Below, in pieces: positions 26,287 through 35,900 of a stretch of 59,324 bases of DNA. The notes below the pieces were generated by a model, which was not told the origin of the DNA, did not search any database, and was given only the letters and a program-made list of their open reading frames with translations. This stretch comes from CAZWBR01 sp964632305 (GTDB lineage: Bacteria > Bacteroidota > Bacteroidia > Bacteroidales > Prolixibacteraceae), in contig CAZWBR010000024.1 of NCBI GenBank assembly GCA_964632305.1, positions 1-59,324 on the forward strand, read 5' to 3'. Numbering within the stretch: the first letter of the stretch is position 1; every line of letters begins with the position of its first letter. The position numbers and the translations under genes are program-made.

Positions 26287-26949
26287 ATGGGTATAATATT
26301 AACACCCGATAAACCGATGATCATTGGCCCGGAGATTATAACATGGTTAAAAGAGAGCCTTTTGATCTTCTTCCTCACCTTTCTTCAGGAAGAGGTGGCC
26401 ATTCTTTTCGCGGCATTTTCTAACGTAGAGCAGGGACTGCCATTACTTTTCACCTATGTACCAGTCTTCCTGGGAATAGTCGCCGGCGACATTTCCCTTT
26501 ACGGCCTTGGACGCTTGGCCCGGAGAAACCAATGGCTCAGTTCGCTTATTATTGGTCCTAAGGTTGAACAAATCAGGTTATGGCTCCAATCCTGGCTGAT
26601 CCGCGTCTTTATAATCAGCCGCCTCTCCCCCGGGATACTCTTCCCTGCGTTTGTAGCCTGTGGCTGGTTTAAAATCCCTTTCCGCCGTTTTATTTTAATC
26701 TCTTTCGTTACCGGAACGATCTACTCAACCCTTCTGCTCACTCTCGTGATACTCTTCGGGGATCTGGTCCTTGTTCGCTTTGGCTATTGGTCGTGGGCAA
26801 TACTTGCCGCTCTCGTTCTGATCTGGATCATTCGAAATACAATCCTAACGGAAAAAAGAAAAGCTTCCGAAATGACGCTGAATGAGACTCCTCCTTCAAT
26901 TACAGAGGTCATAAACAGATATTTACGCTTTAAAAACAGAACATCCTGA
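26287..26949 (+). CDS. DedA/VTT family membrane protein
   Basis: This is a 220-residue membrane protein with the VTT (DedA, SNARE-associated) domain. Seen are a segment with EEVAILFAAFSN near the start, GDISLYGLGRLARRN at about 75-90, and SRLSPGILFPAFVACGWFKI around 115-135, which fits the conserved Arg/Pro/Gly pattern. Some DedA-family members flip undecaprenyl phosphate or other phospholipids. The position right after uppP supports such a role here (inference). An ATG ten codons downstream (26317) is an alternative start. Confidence 0.85.
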   Translation: MGIILTPDKPMIIGPEIITWLKESLLIFFLTFLQEEVAILFAAFSNVEQGLPLLFTYVPVFLGIVAGDISLYGLGRLARRNQWLSSLIIGPKVEQIRLWLQSWLIRVFIISRLSPGILFPAFVACGWFKIPFRRFILISFVTGTIYSTLLLTLVILFGDLVLVRFGYWSWAILAALVLIWIIRNTILTEKRKASEMTLNETPPSITEVINRYLRFKNRTS

Positions 26950-27019
26950 GGAACGAATGACAGAAGTCAGGGAAAGGGAAAATTGCATCCTGCAATTAAA
27001 TGATTAAATTGTGTCCATT

Positions 27020-27541
27020 ATGGAAAACAAAACAATCGAAACCAATCGACTCATACTAAAACCTCTAACCAACACCCAACTGGTTAAATACCTGCGTAAC
27101 GACAAATCGCTGGAAGAAGAATTGGACGTAATTCCCGACGAACGGAAAATTTCTCCGGAGCTAAAAGAAGCACTGGAGACAACCATTCTTCCGAGTGTCG
27201 CCAACAATGAAAAGAATTACCTTTTTTCCACCCTCTGGACCATCATCCTGAAAGATTCAAACCGAATGGTGGGTGATCTTTGTTTTGCCGGAGAGCCTAA
27301 CGCTGAAGGTGAAATCGAAATCGGATACGGGACCTATGAAGCCTACCGAGGCAAGGGCTTCATGACCGAAGCCGTCAGCGGGATCATCTGTTGGGCCAAA
27401 GAACAGCCCGGGGTTTCTGCCATTGTCGCTTCTACAGACAAAACCAACCTCCCCTCATCTTCCATCCTGCTCCGCAACAATTTCTTCAAAACCGGGGAAT
27501 CTGACGGCCTTACCCACTGGCGATTGACATTCCTTCAATAG
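27020..27541 (+). CDS. GNAT family N-acetyltransferase
   Basis: This is a 173-residue protein of the RimJ/RimL-like GNAT group. It starts with TIETNRLILKPL, has IEIGYGTYEAYRGKGFMTEAV (acetyl-CoA motif with R-G-K-G-F) and ends with SSILLRNNFFKTGESDG. ATG at 27020 is preferred over GTG at 27011. It may acetylate a small molecule or protein N-terminus; the substrate cannot be told. It stands alone between the DedA gene and the converging DUF1015 gene. Confidence 0.88.
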   Translation: MENKTIETNRLILKPLTNTQLVKYLRNDKSLEEELDVIPDERKISPELKEALETTILPSVANNEKNYLFSTLWTIILKDSNRMVGDLCFAGEPNAEGEIEIGYGTYEAYRGKGFMTEAVSGIICWAKEQPGVSAIVASTDKTNLPSSSILLRNNFFKTGESDGLTHWRLTFLQ

Positions 27542-27646
27542 TCCCGATAATACCTGGCACGGCATCACTGTGGCATTTTTTAAACCGAAAGATGGTTTGG
27601 GTCAGAGGTTCCTGAGACTTAAAGCGCAGGGGCATAAAACAAGTGA

Positions 27647-27669
27647 GGGTGCGATTCGACTTCGCACCC
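27647..27669. terminator. Hairpin between converging GNAT and DUF1015 genes
   Basis: GGGTGCGA (27647-27654) pairs with TCGCACCC (27662-27669) around a 7 nt loop. There is no strong T run on either side, so its role as a terminator is tentative. Confidence 0.45.
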
Positions 27670-27693
27670 CCACCTCAAATATCTGTCTTCTCT

Positions 27694-28941
27694 TTAGATC
27701 AATTCATGCACCACTAATCCTGAGCGTAATTTGGGCTCGAACCAGGTTGTTTTCGGAGGCATGATATTTCCAGAATCGGCAATATTGATCAGTTGCTGCA
27801 TCGAAACCGGATAAAGGGCGAAGGCCACTTTCATCTCACCGGAATCAACACGCTTCTTCAGCTCACCCAAACCACGAATACCACCTACAAAATCGATCCG
27901 TTTATCGGAACGAAGGTCTTTTATGCCAAGGACCTTATCCAAAACCAGGTCAGAAAGAATCGTTACATCCAATACCCCAATCGGATCGTTATCATTATAT
28001 CTTCCTGGTTTGGCTTCCATCCTGTACCATTCATTGCCAAGGTACATACTGAAAACATGCAACTTGTCGGGTTTGCAAATTTCCGTTCCGACTTTCTCTA
28101 CAACGAAATCCTCACCCATCCTGGCAACCAGTTCAGCTTCCGAAAGACCGTTCAGATCTTTCACTACCCGGTTGTAATCGATTATATTTAATTGGTTATC
28201 CGGAAAATGAACGGCAAGGAAGAAGTTATACTCCTCAGTACCGTTATGGTTAGGATTTTTTTCACGTTTTTCCTTCCCGACCAAAGCGGCAGCAGCCGTA
28301 CGATGGTGCCCGTCAGCCACGTAGGTGAAAGGAACCTGTGCAAACAGTTCCACGATGCGGGCAATGGTTTTCTCATCTTCAATCAACCAGAAATGGTGAC
28401 CAAAACCATCCTCAGCAACAAAATCGTACTCCGCCTTTTGTTTTGAAACGATATCTGCCACAATCCGGTCAATCTCTTCAACAGCCGGATAAGCAAAAAA
28501 GACCGGCTCCATATTGGCTTGAGTATTCCGAACATGTTTCATGCGGTCTTCCTCTTTATCGCGACGGGTCAGCTCATGTTTCTTGATAATCCCGTTAAGA
28601 TAATCTTCGACTGCAGCACAACCGACAATCCCATACTGGGTTCGACCATTCATCGTTTGAGCATAGATATAAAGCCGTTCCTTCTCATCCTGCTGCAACC
28701 AGCCATTTGCTTTAAACAATTCGAAATTCTCCACCGCTTTCTGGTAAACCGCTTCATCATGTTCATCGGTACCAGCCGGGAAATCAATTTCCGGTTTAAT
28801 AATGTGAAGCAACGAACAAGCATTGCCGGCGGCCTCTGTACGAGCCTCGTCCGAGTTAAGTACATCGTAAGGTCTTGATGCGACTTTAGCAGCCAATTCC
28901 CTTGGCGGCCTGTACCCTTTAAATGGTTTTAATATTGCCAT
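27694..28941 (-). CDS. DUF1015 family protein
   Basis: This is a 415-residue soluble protein of the DUF1015 family, recognisable from AILKPFKGYRPP at the start, ASRPYDVLNSDEAR, and FTYVADGHHRTAAAALV in the middle. The family function is not established. In Bacteroidota it is regularly next to serC and serA, suggesting a link to serine or related metabolism. Here it follows serC on the same strand with a 191 bp gap. ATG at 28941 is chosen because it gives the family N-terminus; the frame extends 17 codons further upstream without homology. Confidence 0.9.
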   Translation of the reverse strand: MAILKPFKGYRPPRELAAKVASRPYDVLNSDEARTEAAGNACSLLHIIKPEIDFPAGTDEHDEAVYQKAVENFELFKANGWLQQDEKERLYIYAQTMNGRTQYGIVGCAAVEDYLNGIIKKHELTRRDKEEDRMKHVRNTQANMEPVFFAYPAVEEIDRIVADIVSKQKAEYDFVAEDGFGHHFWLIEDEKTIARIVELFAQVPFTYVADGHHRTAAAALVGKEKREKNPNHNGTEEYNFFLAVHFPDNQLNIIDYNRVVKDLNGLSEAELVARMGEDFVVEKVGTEICKPDKLHVFSMYLGNEWYRMEAKPGRYNDNDPIGVLDVTILSDLVLDKVLGIKDLRSDKRIDFVGGIRGLGELKKRVDSGEMKVAFALYPVSMQQLINIADSGNIMPPKTTWFEPKLRSGLVVHELI

Positions 28942-29132
28942 AGCTTTATTTGTTTCAAAAATTATACTTGAAGTAAAATATCTCAAGAGCAAATCCGGGA
29001 GTTCAGAGTAACTATCACAACTTATCCCTTTAGACGTTCATTGGTGTTTTATAACTATTCCTCAATGCTCTTAAATAAACTAACCCCTACAACCTTTCGG
29101 AAATAGGGGTTAGGGATTCATAGATCTATGAT

Positions 29133-30203
29133 TTAATTTTGTGCTTCAAAATCCTTCATCGCCTGAATCAGAACCTCAACGCTTTCGATCGGCATGGCAT
29201 TGTAGATTGATGCCCTGAATCCTCCAACGCTACGGTGTCCAGATATACCAACGATATTACGTTCCTTAGCCAAAGCAAGGAATGCACTTTCAAGTTGTTC
29301 ATTGCCAGGGGTCATAACGAATGTAACATTCATCAATGAACGATCGGCTGCGTCAGGAACAGTACACATGAACATTTTATTACGGTCAATCTCATCGTAC
29401 AACACTTTTGCTTTTGCAATGTTCTTGGCTTCCATCGCTTTGATACCACCGTTATCTTTCAACCAAATTAAGGTCTGAAGAGCAGCGAAGACAGGAACAC
29501 AAGGAGGAGTATTGAACATTGACTCTTTCTCAATATGTGTCATATAATTGATCATGGTTGGGATCGGACGGCCCGTCTTTCCCAACGCATCCTTACGGAC
29601 AATCACAATTACCACACCTGCCGGAGCAAGATTCTTTTGAGCGCCGGCATAAATCAGATCGTATTTCTTAACATCAATCGGACGGCTGAAAATATCGGAC
29701 GACATATCTGCTACCAACGGCACAGGAGAATCAAGATCGGAATGGAACTGAGTCCCAAAAATAGTATTGTTTGTGGTATAGTGCAAATAATCAATATCTT
29801 TAGGAATATCGAAACCCTTGGGAAGGTAGTTGTAATTCTTGTCTTTTGATGAAGCCACCTCAACGATATCACCGAAATATTTAGCTTCCTTAATGGCATT
29901 TGCAGCCCAGACCCCCGTATTCAGGTATCCGGCTTTGCTCTTCAGCAAATTGTAAGGAGCCATATAAAACTGAGCGCTGGCCCCACCTTGAAGAAATAAT
30001 ACTTCGTAACCCTCCGGAACTTCAAGAAGCTCTTTCGTCAATGCAACCGCTTGGTCCATAACAGCGACAAACTCCTTGCTGCGATGCGAAATCTCCATCA
30101 GCGACAAATTCGTTCCTGCAAAATTGGTGATCGCTTCTGCTGTTTTCTGGATCGTAAAATCGGGTAAGATTGAAGGCCCTGGGTAAAAATTGTGTTTTTT
30201 CAT
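29133..30203 (-). CDS. serC: Phosphoserine aminotransferase
   Basis: SerC transaminates 3-phosphohydroxypyruvate with glutamate to O-phosphoserine and also acts in PLP synthesis in some bacteria. The 356-residue fold-type I PLP enzyme shows the usual start KKHNFYPGPSILP, SLMEISHRSKEF, LFLQGGASAQFYMAPYNLL and the PLP-lysine region IYAGAQKNLAPAG. ATG at 30203 gives the family N-terminus; 24 additional open codons upstream have no homology. It lies upstream of DUF1015 and downstream of gcvT on the same strand. Confidence 0.96.
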   Translation of the reverse strand: MKKHNFYPGPSILPDFTIQKTAEAITNFAGTNLSLMEISHRSKEFVAVMDQAVALTKELLEVPEGYEVLFLQGGASAQFYMAPYNLLKSKAGYLNTGVWAANAIKEAKYFGDIVEVASSKDKNYNYLPKGFDIPKDIDYLHYTTNNTIFGTQFHSDLDSPVPLVADMSSDIFSRPIDVKKYDLIYAGAQKNLAPAGVVIVIVRKDALGKTGRPIPTMINYMTHIEKESMFNTPPCVPVFAALQTLIWLKDNGGIKAMEAKNIAKAKVLYDEIDRNKMFMCTVPDAADRSLMNVTFVMTPGNEQLESAFLALAKERNIVGISGHRSVGGFRASIYNAMPIESVEVLIQAMKDFEAQN

Positions 30204-30390
30204 TGTATTTTGAGAATTAATGAATATTCTGAATAAATACTCATTACCAGAGTTTAAGCCTTTCTGCTGAATCACACAAATGCTTTCCGGTAAGGAGCGG
30301 TAAAATTACACTTTTTGTGAAAAACATGATAAAAATCAACGAAAATAATAATGTCGATCGGGATTTTTAATGCCCGATTACGAGTATTAC

Positions 30391-31473
30391 TTAGATAAAC
30401 GGAGTTTTTACCACTTTTGCTTTAAGAAGCTTATTTCTCACTTTTATGAAAATCTCACTCCCGATAGCACTATTTTCGACAGCGATATATCCCATCCCTA
30501 TACCTTTTTCCAGTACTGGTGATTGTGTTCCTGAGGTTACCACGCCTATGACACCACCGTTTGCATCAGTTATTTCGTAACCATGACGAGGAATACCCCG
30601 ATCGATCATCTCAAAACCACGAAGACGCCGCGTCACCCCTTCATTCTTCTGTTGTAAAAACAATGCTTTATCGATAAACTCCTTGTTTTCGGAAAATTTG
30701 GTGATCCATCCTAAACCGGCTTCGATAGGCGAAGTGGTATCATCAATATCATTGCCATACAAACAAAATCCCATTTCAAGCCGTAAGGTATCGCGGGCGC
30801 CCAATCCAATAGGTTTTATTTCTTCTTCCTTACCGGCCTCAAAAATAGCCTTCCACATCTGCCCGGCATATTGATTGTAAAAATAAAGCTCAAAGCCTCC
30901 TGCTCCGGTATAACCGGTTGCCGAAATAATTACATTGTCTATTCCTGCAAAACTGCCCACAGTGAAAGTATAATAATTGATCGACGAAAGATCAACATCA
31001 GTCAGCTTTTGTAAAACTTCAAGTGCCTTGGGCCCCTGAATGGCCAACTGACTGATCCGGTCTGATGCATTTTCCAATTCTGCCCCCAAATCATTCTGTG
31101 AAACCAGCCAGTTAAAATCCTTCTCAATGTTCGAGGCATTGACCACCAACATATATTTCTCCACCTCAAAATAATAAACCAGTAAGTCATCGACGATCCC
31201 ACCTTTACCGTTCGGGAAACAGGAATATTGAGCCTGACCTGGCTTAATAGCCGCAACATCATTGGAAGTCACCTTCTGAAGAAATGCCAACGCCTTGGGC
31301 CCTTTTACCCAAATCTCGCCCATATGCGACACATCGAACACCCCTACCCCGTGGCGAACGGTCAGGTGCTCATCCTTTATACCCGAATATTCAACCGGCA
31401 TCTCAAAGCCTGCAAACTCAACTATCTTAGCATTATATTGCTTATGAATATCGTAAAAACAAGTTCTTTTCAT
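30391..31473 (-). CDS. gcvT: Aminomethyltransferase (glycine cleavage system T protein)
   Basis: GcvT takes the aminomethyl group from the H protein and transfers its carbon to tetrahydrofolate, releasing ammonia. The 360-residue protein has the folate-binding T fold with VEYSGIKDEHLTVRHGVGVFDVSHMGEI at the N-terminus (residues shown in parts here: HLTVRHGVGVFDVSHMGEI), VSATGYTGAGGFELYF-like ISATGYTGAGGFELYF, and LGARDTLRLEMGFCLYG. Length is typical. gcvP and gcvH are not in the window. Neighbouring serC on the same strand gives a small serine/glycine/C1 cluster. Confidence 0.96.
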   Translation of the reverse strand: MKRTCFYDIHKQYNAKIVEFAGFEMPVEYSGIKDEHLTVRHGVGVFDVSHMGEIWVKGPKALAFLQKVTSNDVAAIKPGQAQYSCFPNGKGGIVDDLLVYYFEVEKYMLVVNASNIEKDFNWLVSQNDLGAELENASDRISQLAIQGPKALEVLQKLTDVDLSSINYYTFTVGSFAGIDNVIISATGYTGAGGFELYFYNQYAGQMWKAIFEAGKEEEIKPIGLGARDTLRLEMGFCLYGNDIDDTTSPIEAGLGWITKFSENKEFIDKALFLQQKNEGVTRRLRGFEMIDRGIPRHGYEITDANGGVIGVVTSGTQSPVLEKGIGMGYIAVENSAIGSEIFIKVRNKLLKAKVVKTPFI

Positions 31474-31504
31474 CGATCTGTTTGTTTAATGGTTTTTACC
31501 TCGC

Positions 31505-31512
31505 CAAAGCTA
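31505..31512 (-). promoter_or_regulatory. Putative -7 element for gcvT
   Basis: Read leftward this is TAGCTTTG, a perfect TAnnTTTG, 32 bp upstream of gcvT. No -33 TTG at the usual spacing was found, and no glycine-riboswitch-like structure was recognised in the leader. Confidence 0.35.
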
Positions 31513-31618
31513 AAAAAATTTACCGCAGAAAATCCTAACAAAACTCATTTTGATTAGAATATAATGCTATTTTTGAGATGCTTAATCAACTTCGGTTGAG
31601 TTTTAATTTTGTTTGATA

Positions 31619-31963
31619 ATGGCTTATTCCAACTTAACTTACTTACGTGAAGTCGCTGAAGGGAACAACGAGATAATTCGTGAGATGATCGAAATATTCA
31701 TCTTACAGGTTCCTGAGTTCATCCAAAATCTTCAACAGTTTTTACATCAAAGACGATATAAAGAATTAGGCAATGAAGCCCATAAAGCCAAATCGTCCGT
31801 GCTCGTGATGGGAATGGAGGAGCTGGCCAGTGACTTGAAAACCCTCCAATTAGCCACCATCGACGGCATCGGCGAAGAGACCTATCCCGATTACGTTCGT
31901 AAATTCGAAATCCAGTGTCTGGCAGCAGTCGAAGAACTTAAGAAGGAATTGGAAAATCTGTAA
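31619..31963 (+). CDS. Histidine phosphotransfer (Hpt) domain protein
   Basis: This is a 114-residue stand-alone Hpt protein, the shuttle of multistep phosphorelays. The four-helix pattern is clear, and the phospho-accepting histidine is H55 in EAHKAKSSV, with the usual downstream Lys and Ser. No hybrid sensor kinase is nearby. The one receiver-containing protein in the neighbourhood is the tandem-receiver/PPDK_N protein 1 kb away on the other strand, which makes it a candidate partner (inference). ATG at 31619 is preferred over the TTG two codons upstream. Confidence 0.85.
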   Translation: MAYSNLTYLREVAEGNNEIIREMIEIFILQVPEFIQNLQQFLHQRRYKELGNEAHKAKSSVLVMGMEELASDLKTLQLATIDGIGEETYPDYVRKFEIQCLAAVEELKKELENL

Positions 31964-31969
31964 CCGGAA

Positions 31970-32965
31970 TCAGTTTACAGGGGTCATCCCCAATATTTCG
32001 CGGGCAAATGCCTGTGTAGCGGAATCAACTTCTGCAACACAGTCTGAAGTGAGATCGCAGGCAATTACATGTGCACCGGCTTTCGGGAAAGCTACTGCCC
32101 TCTTCTGTTCCTCAGAAGTCCCCAGCCGTATATACATCTTAAGTGCTGAAGCCACATCAATGGTTTGATCCTGATTCTCCTTGTCTTTATAATAATAACC
32201 CAGGAAAACCGGACATTTGATGCTTTTAAAAGTCCCCACGGTCATCCTTGCCTCAACCAATTGCTGGAGATATACGGTTGCCTCAGCCCGGTAACGGCAA
32301 TACCAATATTTACATATTTCGCCATCGGGATCATCATCCGTCACACGAAAATCGCCGCCAAAGTTCATCCGGGCTATTTCTAACCCCCAGGGATTGGCCA
32401 AGAGCTGGGCACTTTTCTGTTTTATCCGCACGTTGGGAGAGTAAAGAATCAGACTGTGAACCTTCCCCGGAAAATCGGCGGCCAGCATCATCGCCAGGGT
32501 TCCTCCGGTCGAGGTACTCATAATAATAACCTTCTGTCCTAATTGCCCGGCAACCACCAAAGCCTCCTTGGCCGACTCCCATATCTTGTCGGGAGTCATA
32601 TCCAACAACGGATTATCGGTGATCAAGCCATGAGAAGCCAACCTTGGCAGGTAGGCATTACACCCAAACTGTTTGGCAAAATTCTCTGTAACCGGATAAC
32701 CTTCGCGCCGGCTGGCAGAAAAACCGTGCAGATAAAGTAAGACATATTCTGTCGGGTTCTTCAGTGAATCATTGGCCCATATAATCTTCGCTTCACATCC
32801 GGGCCGCACCTTCTCAGTCATCTCTTTCGAAGTAATATAATTCTCCACACTACCCGCAATAACAGGAAGTTCCTTATTTAAAACCGGTTCCGGCATCCGT
32901 GGTCCCAAAAAATAAAGGGCCACCAGAGCTAACACAACAATAATAAAAACCTTAATCTGCTTCAC
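31970..32965 (-). CDS. Alpha/beta hydrolase, membrane-anchored or secreted
   Basis: This is a 331-residue alpha/beta hydrolase with an N-terminal hydrophobic anchor (about 4-20). The oxyanion segment LYLHGFSASR is at about 77-86. The nucleophile elbow is S150-T-S152-T-G154, so the first Gly of G-x-S-x-G is Ser. The catalytic acid is probably in YYKDKENQDQTID and the histidine in GAHVIA near the end. Likely substrates are esters or lipids, but this is not specified by sequence. It starts 20 bp after the stop of the large tandem-receiver gene, so both are probably in one operon. Confidence 0.85.
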   Translation of the reverse strand: MKQIKVFIIVVLALVALYFLGPRMPEPVLNKELPVIAGSVENYITSKEMTEKVRPGCEAKIIWANDSLKNPTEYVLLYLHGFSASRREGYPVTENFAKQFGCNAYLPRLASHGLITDNPLLDMTPDKIWESAKEALVVAGQLGQKVIIMSTSTGGTLAMMLAADFPGKVHSLILYSPNVRIKQKSAQLLANPWGLEIARMNFGGDFRVTDDDPDGEICKYWYCRYRAEATVYLQQLVEARMTVGTFKSIKCPVFLGYYYKDKENQDQTIDVASALKMYIRLGTSEEQKRAVAFPKAGAHVIACDLTSDCVAEVDSATQAFAREILGMTPVN

Positions 32966-32985
32966 GATTCTTTCAATTATACTGT

Positions 32986-35900
32986 CTACCTATTTGGTTC
33001 CCGTATTATGGCCGTTCGTTTGCGACCATCCATCAGAACTTCCAATTCATGTTCAAAACGAACATGCTTAATATATTTTCCACTTCTGACCAAGACCTGT
33101 TTCTCCAGCCAATCCATTTTAACAAACTCATCACCATCGATATAAGGTACGGAAAAATACCCCACATTCATCGAGGTCACATTATGAAAAAAATGGGAGC
33201 CCAGCGAAGCATCCAGCGGAAAATCGGGTAGACCGATCTCCACGATCACTTTTGCATTGTTGATGTGGGCCCAGCGAACAGGGATCCCCGTAAATTCATC
33301 GCGTGTTCCCCACCGCCCCGGACCGATCAGGATATACCTCCGGTTCTCCTCGCTCAACAGGCGGTTGAACTCAAATATCTCGGCAGCGATCTCCTTCGTC
33401 TTGGTCCGGTCAAATTTAGCAATATCAACATAAATAACATCACGGATCCCTCTTATCCGTCCGTTGCCCATTCCCTTCTGCGACAACAATAATAACCGCG
33501 AATGATCGAGCGATCCTAAATTAATCTCCACATCATCTTCTCTTCTGATCAACGGTTTAAGCTGCAACAAATAAAATGTAGGCCAGCCGTTTTCTCCCGC
33601 GCTTAGATCGAGCGCGAACTCCATCTCTACCGGCGATCCCATCGCCTGATTGAAAAGCTTCATCAACAACTGAAGGGTATCGGCCAAGGCCACTTGACTA
33701 TATTTCAAAATATTGGCAAAGTTAACAACCTTGATCCCCGAATGACGGCTACCCGGCTCCAACAGATCATTTTCGGTATCATAACTCGATATGCAATGCT
33801 CCATCACCTTGTTCTTCAACGTCGCGCTGATCGGATATTTCTTTATCGCGGCCAACTCACCCTCCTGGTCCAGATCAAAATCGCGATGCGTTAAATCAAG
33901 AGCATAGAATTCCCTTTGGGTATCCCGAACCTGGTCGGCTACCGACCCGATATTCAGCGCAGGATATTTCGGGCAAAAGCGAAAAGCTTTTTCACCTCCC
34001 GCTACGGCCTGCCCCAAACCAACAGCCGCTACCGCGAATCCATCTTCCGGGTGCATGTAGGAGTAAGGATAATAATTATACGATTGGGCCACCCCGCTTA
34101 TATCTACGTAAAATTTATCATCATGCCTCCGTCCAACAACCGGCTGTATGATCACTGCCATCTTTTCCTCTTCAATCTTATAGTTAATCGCCCGAAAATA
34201 AGCCCTGGCATCATCACTAAAAACAGAGGCATAAATCAGCTTCACCGCGTTAAGCAATTGTTCGTAACGCACCAACTCATCAGGGTGATCATTGGGAATC
34301 AAATAAGTAGCGTAGACCCCTGAGAACGGACGGACCAGCGAATCCTCAAAGAGACCGGACGATCTGATCGCCAACGGCTGCTTCATATGCTGCACATACT
34401 GAAGTAATCGCTCCTTGACCGACGGACTTATCTCGGCAGCTAAAAATGCCTTTTTCAACAACGAATAATCGGTCTGATGATACGCAATATCATACAGATC
34501 ATTTGTTTCCAAAAAACTATCAAACTCAATGGCACCAATAATCGCCGTGGCGGGCATCCTGACATTGATCCCGGGCAATATGGATTTCATATCGATATTT
34601 TCCATCAGGTTGCTCATAAAAGCTAAACCTCTTCCCTTGCCCCCCAACGATCCTAATCCCAATCGGACGATATAACGATTGCCACTGATGAGTAACGGAT
34701 CGAAATTAATGATCCGCCCCCGATTCCTCTTTTCCCTTACATCTGCGAAAACATTCAAACAGAAATCCCTGATCTTGGAAGGATTATCAAAATCGTCTGT
34801 CCGGTAAGGAATTAACCTTTCGGCCATATTGATCTCACCCCGGGCCATCAGCCAGGTCGAAAAAGAGTTACGCTGACCATGATAGATCAACGACTCTTCA
34901 GGAACCTTGGCAATCAACTCTTCAAACTCATGCAAATTACGGGCTTCCGCGATCTTTTCCCCGTTCTTGTCCCTAAAAATAAAATCGCCAAATCCCAGCT
35001 TGCTGTTAATAAATGCATTGATATCGTGAGCAAGGGTGTCGGAATTTTTATTGATAAAGCCAGCCCCAATCTCAACAGCCCGATCAGCATTTGTTATATC
35101 ATGCGACTGTAACAGCAGCGGTATCGGGTAATGCAGGGTTTCTTTCACATAATTTAATAATTCAATCCCCGCATCCTCATCATTTATGCCGTTATGGAGA
35201 AACTTCACATCGGAAATCACACACAACAGATAATCCTTATAATCATTGATTATCTGTACTGCCTCTTCATACGAGCTGACCAGTAAAACCTTGGGACGAG
35301 CCCGGTACTTAAAGATCTTGTGCAGTTCATCGATCGATTCGTCCGATACCAAAGCCTGGGTCTGTGTCATCACACTGGTAAAGAGCAAGGGCAGATAACG
35401 TGAATAATATTTGACCGAGTCCTCAACAAGCAATACAATTCTTACCCCGCCTAAAACAGTGTCCCTGGCGACGTTCTTTTTATCTTCAATATATTTGATC
35501 ATGGCCAGAAAAACATTGGAGTTCCCGTTCCAGACAAACACCCGGTCAATGGCCGGGACCTTTAAGGCCAGGACCTTGAAATGCCCCACATCATTATTAT
35601 TATTTACCAGCAACAGTATAGGAATCCTCGGCTTGAAGACATGAATCTCTTCCGCAATCTTCATGGGCATTTCCTTATCAACCCCCGCCATGATAATGAC
35701 CAGATCGAAATGCCGTATATTCAGCATCCTGATCACATCTTCTGGCGAATTAACACTGGTAAACCGGGGCGCAGCATACAAATTCAACTGAAGATACTCG
35801 CCAAAAATCTTATCCGAAAACTGACCTTCCCGCTCTATCGAATACGAATCATACAGCGTGGCAAAAAGCATTACCTCCTTCACCTTATTGGGCATCAACT

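Noticed and set aside
30391..31618. Glycine riboswitch upstream of gcvT
   Set aside because: The 145 bp leader has no tandem structured aptamer pattern that I can defend.
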